DNA of 64,000 nucleotides from Artemisia argyi (lineage: Eukaryota; Streptophyta; Magnoliopsida; Asterales; Asteraceae), in the NCBI GenBank assembly GCA_030686995.1, contig CM060697.1, positions 106,267,272 through 106,331,271 of the forward strand. The letters run 5' to 3'. The notes beneath the pieces were generated by a model. That model was not told where the DNA came from, made no database searches, and saw only the letters and a list, made by a program, of their open reading frames with translations. This document shows positions 1 to 11,229 of this stretch, one piece after another. Made by a program: the position numbers and the translations under genes. Every line of letters starts with the position of its first letter. Positions within the stretch are counted from its first letter, which is position 1.

Positions 1-457
1 CTAGCAAGACTATATGGACAATCTTTGTAAGCTTGTATCTATTGCGGAATATAAATAAAAACGATATACTAAATACTTTGATCCTCTATGGATCGTTATT
101 ATTCACTAAGAATTGTTTTTGACACGTATAGAACAATGACCTTGGGTTCCTTTTATACTGTAAGAAACCCTAATCTCATATACAAGAAACGTATATGCAT
201 AAAACTCTAGAAGATATTCTACATATCTCATACTAAAATAACTAACTCTTATCTACGGATTAACTATATCCGCAGAAACTAATGCATCAGCAGAATCTAT
301 ATAAGCTTCAGCATAATCCTGTTAGGAGTATCCATCAGCAGTATCTATATGCTGACTTCAATAATTCCTTACAATTATTTAGAAGAATACTTTGACCACG
401 ACCTGAAGCTTATTATGTTGATCCCGATGAAGAAGCTTACAAGTAAAAGAGATGTGA

Positions 458-667
458 GTTGCTAGGAAGCCTTATAGACCACCACCAGTTATTCTTGTTA
501 AGACATTTGATATGAAGAGGTACTCACTTAAAACTGGGGAACAATATGTGACTATGATGGGAACTGTGATGAAAGGAATACCAAGAACTGAAGAAAACAT
601 TGTGAAAGTGTTTAGAGAAATGCTGGATTTAAAGGGAAATGGAGCATCATTGACAAGATTGACGTAG
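458..667 (+). pseudogene. C-terminal remnant of a Gypsy-associated accessory ORF
   Basis: An open frame of 69 codons ends at TAG 665-667. It contains YRPPPVILVKTFDMKRYS followed by a stretch ending in ASLTRLT. The 'RPPPvilVKTFDvKrYS' pattern is one I recall as the conserved C-terminus of accessory proteins downstream of, or replacing, pol in Asteraceae Gypsy elements. An upstream in-frame TGA at 455-457 closes the frame, so this is a decayed end rather than a small gene. The function of the full protein is unknown to me. Confidence 0.5.
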
Positions 668-787
668 ATAGGAAGATAGTCGAACTTGAATGACTAAGAA
701 AACCAAAAGTGCTTCCTGGGAGACAACCCAAAATGTTTTTCTATTTTTCTTTTATTTTATTCTGCTACTGTTCATTCTGTTGAGTAG

Positions 788-1094
788 ATACAGCGTATCC
801 AATTTCTAGATACAGAGTATTCCACTCCCAGAATTCATACTTTTATTTATTTCTGTATTTTAGAATTTTTATTTTATGAACTATCTGTCAGGTACTTGAT
901 ACGGCGTATACCTATTTTGGGATACGACATATTCAAGCCCTGACTCGTAGTTTATTTCACCATACAGACTGTTCAATATGGCATATCCAATCTCAGGGAT
1001 ATTGCATATGAACAATAGTCTGTAATACATCACCAAGGTAGTTTTACCCCAGCCTGATCAATACAGCGTATCCAACTAATAGAATATGTCGTAT
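788..1094. repeat. Paired 11-bp palindromes in the element 1 tail (ATACNGCGTAT type)
   Basis: Imperfect palindromes start at 788, 810, 899, 922, 962, 976, 999, 1061 and 1084. The steps 899-922, 976-999 and 1061-1084 are exactly 23 bp, and 788-810 is 22 bp. The best copy is ATACGGCGTAT at 899-909. The same motif recurs in this element's LTR with the same spacing. Confidence 0.85.
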
Positions 1095-1407
1095 CAATTT
1101 ACAGATCTGGACGTGACCTTCTTAAAAAAAATTCTCATCCACTAACGCTACGAAAGTAGTTTTATGGATTTGTTCTTGTATCTACATGTCTGATCTAATC
1201 TAAAATGATGTTGTATATATTTCTTATATTTTTATGTGGAGCGCTTTTAAGTGCTAGAATATTCTAGGGCAAAATAAGAAAATGTTGTTCACAATCTTAC
1301 CATGGAGGATCATTCCGAGCAATCTCAGGGAAGTTTTTCGTTTCTAATTCTACTTTCTTTAATTTTATGTATTCATTTGTACAACAAGGGCGTTGTATAG
1401 TTCAAGT

Positions 1408-1424
1408 GGGGGGGGGGGGGGGGG
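1408..1424 (+). repeat. Poly-G run (17 G) in the element 1 tail
   Basis: It follows 'gttgtatagttcaagt'. It occupies the same relative place as the G23 run of element 5 and the 'gtgtaaggggaggg' stretch of element 4. It is therefore a conserved G-rich/polypurine feature of these tails that has expanded by slippage. Confidence 0.8.
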
Positions 1425-2620
1425 TAGCTAGATTTAGAATTTGACTTGTCTTATTCTACAAAAATAACTAAAAATATGCTATTTTTTTTTAAAAAAAAAA
1501 TCTCATGTTTTTTATAGACCATTAGTAGCATAATCCGCACACAAAAACCTTTGATACCATTTGTGAGAACTGAAACCCTTACGTTTCCACTATTTTACCC
1601 TAAATTCCACAAAATAATGAATGTGTCGGTGGATTGATGTAGACTTTAGAACTTGGCTTGGTATATCTATTTGAAATGACCAAAATGAGCATTGCATTAA
1701 GGGAACTTGGTGTAATCGGCTTTAATCAAAGTAAAACAAAATTATTAGGATTCAGCCAAATGACCCATGTCATTATATATGTTAATTTATCAACTAACTA
1801 CACTGGTTAAATGATCACCAGTATAAACCCCTTAATTACTCTCATCTTTAAAGTAAGATATCCCTAGTATAACCTATTGAGCTTATCTTTTCATTTGTTA
1901 CACCACTGAATATTTATGTATCGTTACACCCTTACAATTTAGCTTACTGTGTAGATTTAAGTCCATTGTTTGGTTGCTAGTTGCTACACGTGTCCCGTGT
2001 ATTTTCTGTGTTCATGTGAGTTTTTCATTCGATTATTTTCTAGAGAGACATTGGTCGGGAGAATTGCATGATGCAACAGGAATGTGAAAGAATGTAATTT
2101 GTGTCATAATCCTTTTACTACTACTTTCACTAGTGTTTACTTCATTCGGATTTCTATACGTTAATGAGTATCATAGATGGGATATTGTTTGTGAAATGGT
2201 AAAGTAATGTACTATTAGTTTGATTTTCATTTTATGTTAAAAAAAATGTGAATTAAGTATTTAGTTTAAGTGGTACGTAATATAAACCACTTAATTTAGT
2301 GTATAGTTGCCGACTTGCCGTAACTTTACCACTATTGTATTGTATATTTTGGGATCTTATGGGAGTTGGTGATTCGGGATAGCCAACTTGCTATGTTTCG
2401 TTGTTGATGATGTTGATCGAGGTATATTTGAGTCTTATTCGCATATCATTAAAGCGTGAGTTAGTAAATGATAAATGTCTCTTTCGGGTTTTTGGTAAGG
2501 TAGTAGCTAGTAGCAATTGGTTGTGTCGGACTTAATCTATTTCTTTTGTTCATTTTTATTTTACACCAACTATAAATGTTTCTCGTGCCTTATCCTACCC
2601 TTGTTCATTCTTCATTTTTA

Positions 2621-2845
2621 TTAGGGAATTAAGCAATCATTGATGGCTCAATTCATGGATTTGGATGAGCATTGGTGGTTTTGTCACCCTTTTTGGTGTA
2701 ATATTATTGATGAAAATTATTTAGTCATATTCTTTGGCTTATTCGTGTTAGGGAGTGAGCAATCATGAGTATCATGGTCATGGATTTGGTAGCGCATTTG
2801 TGATTTTGTCACCTTTTCTGGAGTATTGGTATCGATAGAGATTAT
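2621..2845 (+). repeat. Diverged tandem duplication of about 100 bp in the element 1 tail
   Basis: Segments 2621-2720 and 2748-2845 share the order 'ttaggga..(t)gagcaatcat', 'catggatttgg', 'ttttgtcacc' and 'attattgat/attggtatcgat', separated by a short unrelated linker. The copies are clearly related but diverged. Confidence 0.65.
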
Positions 2846-3376
2846 AAAGAATGACGAACCATTAAGCCTTAACATTTTAAACCCATTTTGCTTTTGAAAT
2901 TGGTTATTATCCTAGACTCTAGTGGTAGTCATGTGTATCCTTGCCAAGATTATGATAGAATACTCACTACGACTGTGGCATTGAGTGTACCACTAAATAA
3001 ACACCCTAGATTAGTTACAAGAGATGAGCGAATTGCATTTCCTATTTCGTGATGCGTAATCGTTATGCAATATTGGTTATGTTAATTACTTTGATGCTTA
3101 ATTCCTAAATAAAGGTTTGGGATGTTTTTCTAATTACTTAATCTAGATTCTACTTGAGGACAAGTAGAAGTCAAGTGGAGGGATATGTGATAAGCCCAAA
3201 TTAGTACTATTTTACCACATGATTATTGCTCAAATATTGTATATTTATGTCTGAATTGATACTTAATTGCTTAAGTTTTCTATTTTCAGTGATTTTTAAG
3301 CAATATTACAAAAGATGCAAAAAAGGCATGATTTGGAGCTATTTTTGATGATTATGTAAGCAAGTTGTAAAAGAGC

Positions 3377-3640
3377 ATACGACTTATGTAACTCTGGCCA
3401 TACGTCGTACTGATATCTGAAAAAATCACTAAGTATTGGTGAATATGAAGGCATAGGGCGTATTTAACTCTGACAATACGCCGTATTTGGAAGCTATGCA
3501 ATGAAAGCCCAAGTCAACTATTGAAGGTATGCGACGTATGAACCTCTGGCCATATGCCATATTGAAGATCTTATCCATAGTCCAAGTATATCGAATATTT
3601 GAATGTATACGACGTATCACATTTTAGCAATATGCCGTAT
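3377..3640. repeat. Four units of paired palindromes in the LTR (ATACGNCGTAT, 23-bp steps)
   Basis: Pairs start at 3377/3400, 3453/3476, 3529/3552 and 3607/3630. Each pair is offset by exactly 23 bp (11-bp site plus 12-bp spacer). The pairs themselves recur every 76-78 bp. Good copies include ATACGCCGTAT (3476-3486) and ATACGACGTAT (3607-3617). Three of the four spacers resemble each other (RYCTCTGRCM-like), so the array arose by tandem duplication. The array lies upstream of the TATA box. Confidence 0.9.
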
Positions 3641-3731
3641 TTAAAGATATGCATAATATGCTTGGAATATGCTTTCTTTGTCAGCAATCAAGAAATCTTG
3701 GATACGCCATATCGGTACCCTAACAGAAGAC

Positions 3732-3739
3732 TATAAATA
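3732..3739 (+). promoter_or_regulatory. Probable LTR TATA box (TATAAATA)
   Basis: TATAAATA lies about 90 bp downstream of the last palindrome pair inside the element 1 LTR, where the U3/R boundary would be expected. Confidence 0.55.
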
Positions 3740-4121
3740 CAAACCTTATACGGGATTTTTTGATATCATTCACTCACCACTCTCAACTGTAGCCGAATTT
3801 CACCATTCCAAGGCCCCAAGATCAGTCATGTGAGCTAGGAAATCAAGAAGAGAAGGTCTCGTATTATCACATTAGGTTTAATCATTCGATTTACATATTG
3901 ATTTCATCATGATTTCTATTTGTATTTTGTTTTGAATTATCTTCTTGTGTTTCTACGTACATTATGGGCTAACACCCTTGGATGTTAGCCATGTTATGAC
4001 TATTGCATGAATGTTATTTTCATTAGTTAAGATTTGATGTTTAATATTATTTAGTTTATGTGTTTATCGTTCAATACGTGCTCATTTATATGTTTGAGAA
4101 TTTTAAGTCTAGGAATCGCCA

Positions 4122-4400
4122 GGACCAATGGGATAATTAGATGTATAATACAAGAACTATTAAGTTAGTGTAGTGCTCCTCAATATAGTGACTATGTGAG
4201 ATGAGTAGATATCGCATGGACCAACTGGGTATCATAGATAAATCACATAGACTAGTTGACACAACTTAATGCATGCTTGTAATTGAATAGATGCATGGAC
4301 TAAGTGGTCTATATGATTATATGTATAGAGGCTAGATGCATGGACCAAGTGGTCTAGTCTAACTTAGATAGGAGTATGGAGGTATTTCCTGGACCAAAAG
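4122..4400. repeat. Five dispersed copies of a GGACCAANNGG motif downstream of the TATA box
   Basis: Copies near 4122, 4218, 4297, 4341 and 4391 read 'ggaccaatggga', 'ggaccaactgggta', 'ggactaagtggtcta', 'ggaccaagtggtcta' and 'ggaccaaaaggga'. The fullest copies are themselves short inverted repeats (GGACCA/TGGTCT). Confidence 0.7.
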
Positions 4401-4837
4401 GGATATTCTCTAAACATTTTGATGTCACCAGTACTTTGCATTAAAATCATTGCACTAATAAACAAATAACTAAAATGTGTAGTAGGAGTAACATGGCTAG
4501 CAATTTTTTCTCTTATTTGATCACAACAGTTTAGTTAGTTAATTTACTTTTCCTGTTTAGTAGTTATAATTAATCTCAAATCAAAACCCCCTTTTAAATC
4601 TGTTTTAAGTACACTAGGTTAATTCTAAGCAAACACTATTTCTGAGATCGACCTCGTACTTATCCCATTGGCTACATCTGATCAGGTACACTGCCCGTGA
4701 AAGTGTGTCTTTAGGTATAGTATGGCAAAATATAAATTTAAAAATTTATTAAAAAAATACCTACAACGAAAAACACATCAAGTACTCAGATTAATTCATT
4801 TTCAGACACCCGATTTGGTGTAGTGTGGTAAAAATAG

Positions 4838-5422
4838 CTCTGTTGTAAAAATCGGCCCAGGCGGCCGATTAATCCCCGCATAATCGCTGATCGCTCAGTA
4901 AGTGCCTTGATTTATCACAATCTGCCTATTTAATCAATTTGGTCAAAGATCGCTTAAAATCAGTCAACAAACCGATTAATCGGACAAAATTGAACAAAAT
5001 CTGTCTAATAGGACAAAATCGCTTAAAAATCAGTCAACATAATCACTTAAAAATCGGACAAAACTGCTTAAAAATTGGTCAACAAACCGATTAATCGAAC
5101 AAAATCTATCAAAGCTCGCTTAAAAATGGTCAACAAACCGATTAATCAAACAAAATCGGTCAAAGCTCGCTTAAAAATGGTCAACAAACCGGGTAATATC
5201 TATGTTTGACTTTGAAATTTGAATAATTATGTATTATGTTTGAACACTTGATATATTTAAACTTTGATGCACTATGCTTATCTCATACATATAATATAAT
5301 ACAATATCTAAAATTATAATTTTGTGCATAAAAATTTTAATCCGATTAATCCCCGTCTAACCGATTAATCGCTAGGCCCTACCCGACCGCCTCACTAGCG
5401 CCTAGCAATTTTTACAACCTTG
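4838..5422. mobile_element. Non-autonomous hAT-type transposon (585 bp) with 8-bp TSD
   Basis: The direct repeat AAAAATAG (4830-4837 and 5423-5430) flanks imperfect terminal inverted repeats, CTCTGTTGTAAAAATCGG on the left and CAAGGTTGTAAAAATTGC read inward from the right. An 8-bp duplication with a C-A/T-R-G-G-start terminus fits the hAT superfamily. The interior (about 4960-5200) is a tandem array of a ~55-bp unit containing 'caacaaaccgattaatc' and 'gcttaaaaatggt'. There is no transposase frame. Confidence 0.8.
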
Positions 5423-5430
5423 AAAAATAG

Positions 5431-6228
5431 TAAAACAATTCCAAAAATTACGAAATTAGGTCGAGAGTTACTGACACCTATCTAACTATGGTTCAAAGGA
5501 GCTTTGCCCATATATATTCTAAAGTAGTGAAATGGTGTTCAGAAGTCGACTATAAAATCCACCATAACTAGGGTTTGTTTATAATATCTTTAAAACACTT
5601 TCAACACAACAAACGATATAGAGTTGATTTAAAAACAAGTATGAAATGTTAATTTTGAATGTAAATGAGTATGAAATTGGTTTATGAATACTTACAAAGA
5701 GTTTTGGATGATTAGTGCCCAAAGCGTACAAATTAAACCCATGTACACAAATAAAACCCTAATTTGTGAAGTATAAACCCTAGCTTTCAATCCAAACCAT
5801 TAATCTTCTTGTAAAATACTTAAACTAACTTTGAAACACCCTTGTTCTTGTGGTCTCACTACCTTGAGATGGGAGAGACAAAGAGAGTGTGGAGTGTGTT
5901 TGATTTTGTGAAGAAATGAACTAATAATGAAGGCACGTCTTTTACAGTAGTAACTAAGGAAGTTTGAAAGGTATAATCTTGAGTCACATGAAGATCTAAG
6001 ACCAAATGAGGCAATGGCTTCACACGCCTCACTTAGAGCGTGGGAATCCATGGAGAGGGGGAAGGTTTGGGTCTTAATGTATGGTTGCTTTTAAGGTTAT
6101 CAAAATTAGGGTAAGTTATAAGTTCAAAGTTAGCAAAGGGATGTTGGTATAACCAACTACGTATGGCCGGTCATATAGAGGTTTAGGGAAGGGGTGAGAA
6201 AATGTATTTTTGAATTGTACAATGGTGT
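5431..6228. other. Intergenic spacer, no gene recognised
   Basis: AT-rich sequence with a short open frame (5800-6051, minus) that has no recognisable domain or codon signature. I see no element boundaries here. Confidence 0.5.
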
Positions 6229-6233
6229 ATAAG

Positions 6234-7635
6234 TGATACGTGGGAATCGCACCAGGCTTTACCTCTCAAGGGATCTTGAGAAGCTTACAACCCCCACCAG
6301 GCAGTGTACCTGATCGTTGTAGTATAGTATAGTGACAAGTACCGGGGGATTGATTGTTCAGCTAGGAATAGTGTCGCTAGGATTAGAAAACCTAAATACT
6401 AGTTCTAAAGGTGAGGGATGATTATTTTTGTATTTTTATATTTTTTAGAAAGCAAGTAAAAATCTCGGGTTTGAAGGATTTGGGCGGAATTAGTTGCTAG
6501 TCAACTAACCCAATACTAAATATGCAATCAAAATAAAATACTAGAAATGAAAATAAACTAAATTAACTAAGGTTGTGAGCAATAAGTGAAGAAAATGTGT
6601 TTACTTAGATTTCACTACTCCCTAGACATCTTTTACACGTTAATTACTTGTTATAGTTGCATGGATGACGGATTGTATTCCTTAATACCATTCATCGGGT
6701 GGCGCACTTAACTCCCCAATCCTATGAGCTCTTATCTCCTCCTATACCATGCCCAGCACAACCATAGGGATTATAAACAGTGGCTCATGCATTAAATACA
6801 ACCAATAAAACCTAATGCACATCAGTTCATGTTTCCTAAGACGTTCAAGCATGTCACCATTTGGAAGTCTGCCAGTTTTCTTAAGCCTAACATCGAATTC
6901 ATTCATCCAATACAAATATAAACAAGTAATCAACACATAATTAACATCTAGGTTTCATTAGATCTAAGCAAACACAAGATAGATCTAGCCTAGCATGATG
7001 GAATTAAGACAAGAACAAGATATAGACAACCAACACATAGACATATTGATTGAATTAAAAGAATACTTATCTCAATTACACATGAAAGGTATCAAGGGCT
7101 TAGAACCCTTGAAAAACCTGTAAAATTCGCACCAAGTTCGTACTTAGGGTTTCTCCAAAACTTCTCTCCTTTAAATGTGAAAATTAGAAAACTATATATA
7201 GGAAATAGGGTCTGACAGCGTCAAGACAAAGCTTGTGACGCCGTCACCTCGCCGCAAAAATAATTCTCGGATTGCCTTGATCTACTTTTGACGCCGTCAT
7301 GTGTTATGCATTTCCAGGCCGTCATGAATTTTACTCTTGATGCCCTTCCTTGTGACGCCGTCAAATCTGTACTGGGTCGTCATGGAAATTACTCTTGACG
7401 CCGTCAAAAATTCCTTCTTGACGCCGTCACCTACTGTTCCCAGCAAGGAAAATTAAGACTTTGGCGTTTTCTTCACTTTTATGCTCCAAAAACGTCTGAA
7501 TTGCTTCCTTTTCCAGATTTCACTCCCAAAGTACCTAAAATCACAAAAGGAACGATTTAGGGCAATATTTGATCAAATAAATTCAATTCCGGGCTTAAAT
7601 GACCCCCTAAAAATGGTTCATTTTTCGCCTCATCA
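6234..7635 (-). mobile_element. Element 2 3' LTR (1,402 bp)
   Basis: Read on the minus strand it begins TGATGAGGCG and ends CACGTATCA. It is homologous throughout to the solo LTR at 32781-34187 and to the element 4 LTR. The TATA box (tcctatatatag, minus, about 7192-7202) lies next to the palindrome cluster at 7213-7429. Confidence 0.9.
7213..7429. repeat. TGACGSCGTCA palindrome cluster in the element 2 LTR
   Basis: Sites start at 7213 (TGACAGCGTCA), 7236, 7289, 7353, 7396 and 7419, with degenerate half-sites between. The steps 7213-7236 and 7396-7419 are 23 bp. The pair at 7213/7236 is adjacent to the TATA box on the minus strand. Confidence 0.9.
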
Positions 7636-9240
7636 TATGCCCTTACACTTGAGATTTGCTTGTCCTCAAGCAAATGCGCTTTTATTCTACTCAAAAGACA
7701 AGTTAGAGGTCATTTAACACTAATATAAAAGTAATTACAACAAATAATCGTTCCACTAAAGACCAATAGACAAGCACGGAGGTCATACACTAGCACCTCA
7801 CAAATAGTGTTTAGATACTCACATCTCTCGGGTGTAATAAAGTATAAATCACAATATGGAAACGGAAGATATCTCTCACTACCTGTCATAGCAAAATAGA
7901 TTACCATAGGCTTGGGAAAGGATCAAACCTCCACCACATGGCGTAAGTACCTAGGATAAACTCTCAAAGAGGTCTTTTAAAGGGTTGCAACGTTAGGTGT
8001 AGGGATATAAAATACACGGTTTTGTTGGATATAGGCAGTCTTTACTGGTGGCGAGTTAACAATCTTGGTTAATTACATGTACAATATGGCGTTGCTAAGC
8101 CAAGACTAGACTCGACTTAAGCAAATAAATGAAAAATAACAAAAACATAAAATGAACATAGAATGAAACAGGATGGTAGTCCGTATGTTTTTTCTCTTTT
8201 TCTTTTTCTATTTTTTTTTTTTTCTTTTTCTTGTTTTTTCTGGATTTTTTTTTTTTTTTTTTTGCATACACTCTTACCCTACCATCCAAAATAATACATC
8301 ATAGGGAATGGAAATTTCCCTTACACTTGAATTTTTACATACTTTACAATAAACTAATCTAATGACTCGAATTAAGAAAATCAAAACACTTGGAGTACTT
8401 TTAAGATTAACGCACATACGGGGGTAATAAATGATGTTCTTCCTCATTACTCCATAAAATAAGTACTTTACCCATGAGTCCCAATCGTCCCAAAACAATA
8501 TGTACAAGGATATGACTCGACTTAGCAACCATGTAATCAATTAGAAAGTTAACTTAGGGTTTAACAAATAACAATAATGCACTAAAAATGAGCGCATACA
8601 CGGAAGGCTAAGGCTATTTGGTTATACATTTAAGTGGGGTGTAACAAATTCTTCCTTTAAGTAAAATGCTTAAAGTTAGAAATGAAAAGATAGGCTCGGA
8701 GGGGTGTACTAGGGGTTTCGTGTAATAAAAATGAGTACAACGCTAAGGTGTGGGAAAAATTAGTTGACTTAACTAGCCAAGTAATATGACTTAAATGGTC
8801 AAGTAATTATGATACGGGTTTAACACAAGGGTGATCCTAATGCCTCTTATCATGTAGTAAATCCTACTACACGAATGTAGTCTCACTAGCGGTCTCGGGA
8901 TGCATCACTAACGCAAGTTCTAGAATCTAAATGCTACCGGTACACTCATAAGCACTAATAATAAATGCTTTTCCTATCAAATTTAAAGGCGAACCTCACA
9001 TATTTGGGTGGAAATTTTTTCTGAATATACGGTTTTGTGCTAGTCATACAATCTCCTATCCATGGGACGCTTGCTATGGCTAAAGTTTCACTCCTAAATG
9101 TTGTAAAAAATTTTAAATTTGGCGCTAAAATTGCACTAACAAGTATTTCTCACAGTTTTATTACACATCTACCATCAATCAAACAAACTCAAGCGAAAGT
9201 GTATTAGTAAGGTATCATCATTTTACCCTCCCCTTACACT

Positions 9241-10111
9241 TAGGGATTATAAACAGTGACTCATGCATTAAATACAACCAATAAAACCTAGTGCACATCA
9301 GTTCATGTTTCCTAAGACATTCAAGCATGTCACCATTTGGAAGTCTGCCAGTTTTCTTAAGCCTAACATCGAATTCATTCATCCAATACAAATATAAACA
9401 AGTAATCAACACATAATTAACATCTAGGTTTCATTAGATCTAAGCAAACACAAGATAGATCTAGCCTATCATGATGGAATTAAGACAAGAACAAGATATA
9501 GACAACCAACACATAGACATATTGATTGAATTAAAAGAATACTTATCTCAATTACACATGAAAGGTATCAAGGGCTTAGAACCCTTGAAAAACCTGTAAA
9601 ATTCGCACCAAGTTCGTACTTAGGGTTTCTCCAAAACTTCTCTCCTTTAAATGTGAAAATTAGAAAACTATATATAGGAAATAGGGTCTGACGGCGTCAA
9701 GACAAAGCTTGTGACGCCGTCACCTCGCCGCCAAAATAATTCTCGGACTGCCTTGATCTACTTTTGACGCCGTCATGTGTTATGCATTTCCAGGCCGTCA
9801 TGAATTTTACTCTTGACGCTCTTCCTTGTGACGCCGTCAAATCTGTACTGGGTCGTCATGGAAATTACTCTTGACGCCGTCAGAAATTCCTTCTTGACGC
9901 CGTCACCTACTGTTCCCAGCAAGGAAAATTAAGACTTTGGCGTTTTCTTCACTTTTATTCTCCAAAAACGTCCGAATTGCTTCCTTTTCCAGATTTCACT
10001 CCCAAAGTACCTAAAATCATAAAAGGAACGATTTAGGGCAATATTTGATCAAATAAATTCAATTACGGGCTTAAATGACCCCCTAAAAGTGGTTCATTTT
10101 TCGCCTCATCA
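9241..10111 (-). mobile_element. Element 2 5' LTR, truncated (871 bp)
   Basis: It corresponds to about 6765-7635 of the 3' LTR. It lacks about 530 bp of the LTR end and joins directly to the internal tail at 9241-9244 through a 4-bp microhomology. It retains the palindrome cluster and TATA box. Confidence 0.85.
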
Positions 10112-10116
10112 ATAAG

Positions 10117-11229
10117 TGTATATAATATATAAGTGGTGAATTGGTTAAGTGTTGCATGCATGCATGAACTTAAATGCAAGACGTAGACGTTTAACGTAAA
10201 ACTTGTAAAACCAAATGTGTAGACTTATAAAATAAGTTTATAAAAGTCATAGAATACTTATTGACATACACCAAATTTAGTCTAGTGCCGATTTACTTTC
10301 AAAGTTGTTTTAAGTTGTACGCGATTTAACCTACGGTTATACGTTAGATAAGAATTCATGTGTTCAAAGTAAAACGTTTTGAGTTTATGGTCAAGTGTAA
10401 AGCTGAATATGCGAGTTGTCACATGTTAGTTCATATTTGATTGAATAAATATAAATATTTACCGCCATAAAATCTTGTTGCTATGCACATGTACTCGTAT
10501 AGTCTGTATATATCTATACGAAAATTTATGATTATACAATAATAATTAAAATGTATATTTTGTAAAATTTTTTTATGTAGATTATAAATAACTAAATGTT
10601 GTGCAAGTACTAATTATTATAAATTGGCTCTATTATAGTATATGAAAATCGAGTTTCATGTAATAAGCTAAAGTTTTTATTATTATAAAATAATGATTAT
10701 AATATATATTTAATAAATATGTTTTATATATCTAGCTATATAACAATAAGAGTTAAATGTATTTATAAAAGCTGGGTTCAAAATTAAGTTTTTGATATAA
10801 TAGATTCTATTAAAGAAATATGTTTTGTTTTCGAGTAATCTTTTACAAAATCGTGTAAAATAGATTTTTAAATAGAAATACGTTGTGAAAGTTTAACTTT
10901 TTATTAAAAATATCAAGATACGTGCATCACACGGGTAGTCGGGTATGCATGACTAGTATAACTAAAGAGTAGTTATAAATTTTAATTTAAACTTATTAAA
11001 CCATCATTAGCCTAGGGGATTTTATGATTGTTTATTTTTTATTTATTTTTTTTTTTCAAAATAATGAAACAGGAAAATCAGTTTCTAATGAATAGTGCTT
11101 AGCCACGTTACATTTTCCATAAATCTTTTATTTATATAATAAAGGAATTACATCATTTCGGAGTTTTTTTTACAAAACAATCTTAGTGGAAAAAAATTAG
11201 ACCAATAGTTAATTCTTTTATCTTTATGT
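10117..11229. other. AT-rich DNA ending in a Helitron-like 3' terminus
   Basis: No coding frame is recognisable. At 10921-10956 a CGTG...CACG stem with 'acgggtagtcggg' is followed by CTAG and then T (10953-10957), the arrangement of a Helitron 3' end (hairpin, CTRR, host T). A 5' partner beginning TCTATAC may lie at about 10511, but this is weak. Confidence 0.35.

Larger units (their letters stand above)
1..4780 (+). mobile_element. Element 1: 3' portion of a Tat/Athila-type Ty3/Gypsy retrotransposon, with its 3' LTR
   Basis: The 5' part lies outside the window. Visible in order are the end of a coding frame (458-667), the tail signature 'cttcctgggagacaaccc' near 709, a long non-coding tail with palindrome pairs (788-1094) and a G17 run. 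Next come a purine-rich stretch (gtcaagtggagggatatg, ending 3187) and the 3' LTR (3188-4780). The order 'gggaggcaaccc'-like signature, long tail, 'gaggacaag' motif, polypurine tract, LTR is typical of plant Tat/Athila elements. A related order is seen in elements 2, 4 and 5 here. The target duplication cannot be checked because the 5' end is missing. Confidence 0.8.
3188..4780 (+). mobile_element. Element 1 3' LTR (1,593 bp)
   Basis: It starts TGATAAGCCC directly after a purine-rich tract and ends ACACATCA, giving the TG...CA termini of an LTR. It contains the array of palindrome pairs (3377-3640), a TATA box (3732-3739), a repeated GGACCAA motif (4122-4400) and, near its end, 'gatcaggtacactgcc'. 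That last motif is also found near the 3' end of the LTRs of elements 2, 3 and 4, so the two families are related. Confidence 0.75.
6234..10111 (-). mobile_element. Element 2: internally deleted Tat/Athila-type LTR retrotransposon, minus strand
   Basis: A 5-bp target duplication ATAAG (6229-6233 and 10112-10116) flanks the whole element. Read on the minus strand it runs 5' LTR part (10111-9241), then directly the 3' non-coding tail (to 7636), then a complete 3' LTR (7635-6234). The end of the 5' LTR, primer site, gag and everything up to the tail are missing. At the deletion junction the LTR and tail share TAGG (9241-9244). The tail matches that of element 4 (42261-44850) in order and sequence, including a homopolymer stretch and the 'cttgaggacaagcaa' motif before the polypurine tract. 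The two LTR parts differ at roughly 15 positions over ~870 bp. Confidence 0.9.

Noticed and set aside
3377..3640. CRISPR-like array (short repeats at regular spacing)
   Set aside because: The genome is a plant, the repeats are imperfect 11-mers in an LTR and there are no cas genes.
5800..6051. 83-codon minus-strand frame
   Set aside because: Isolated, no domain, no neighbouring exon with matching phase.
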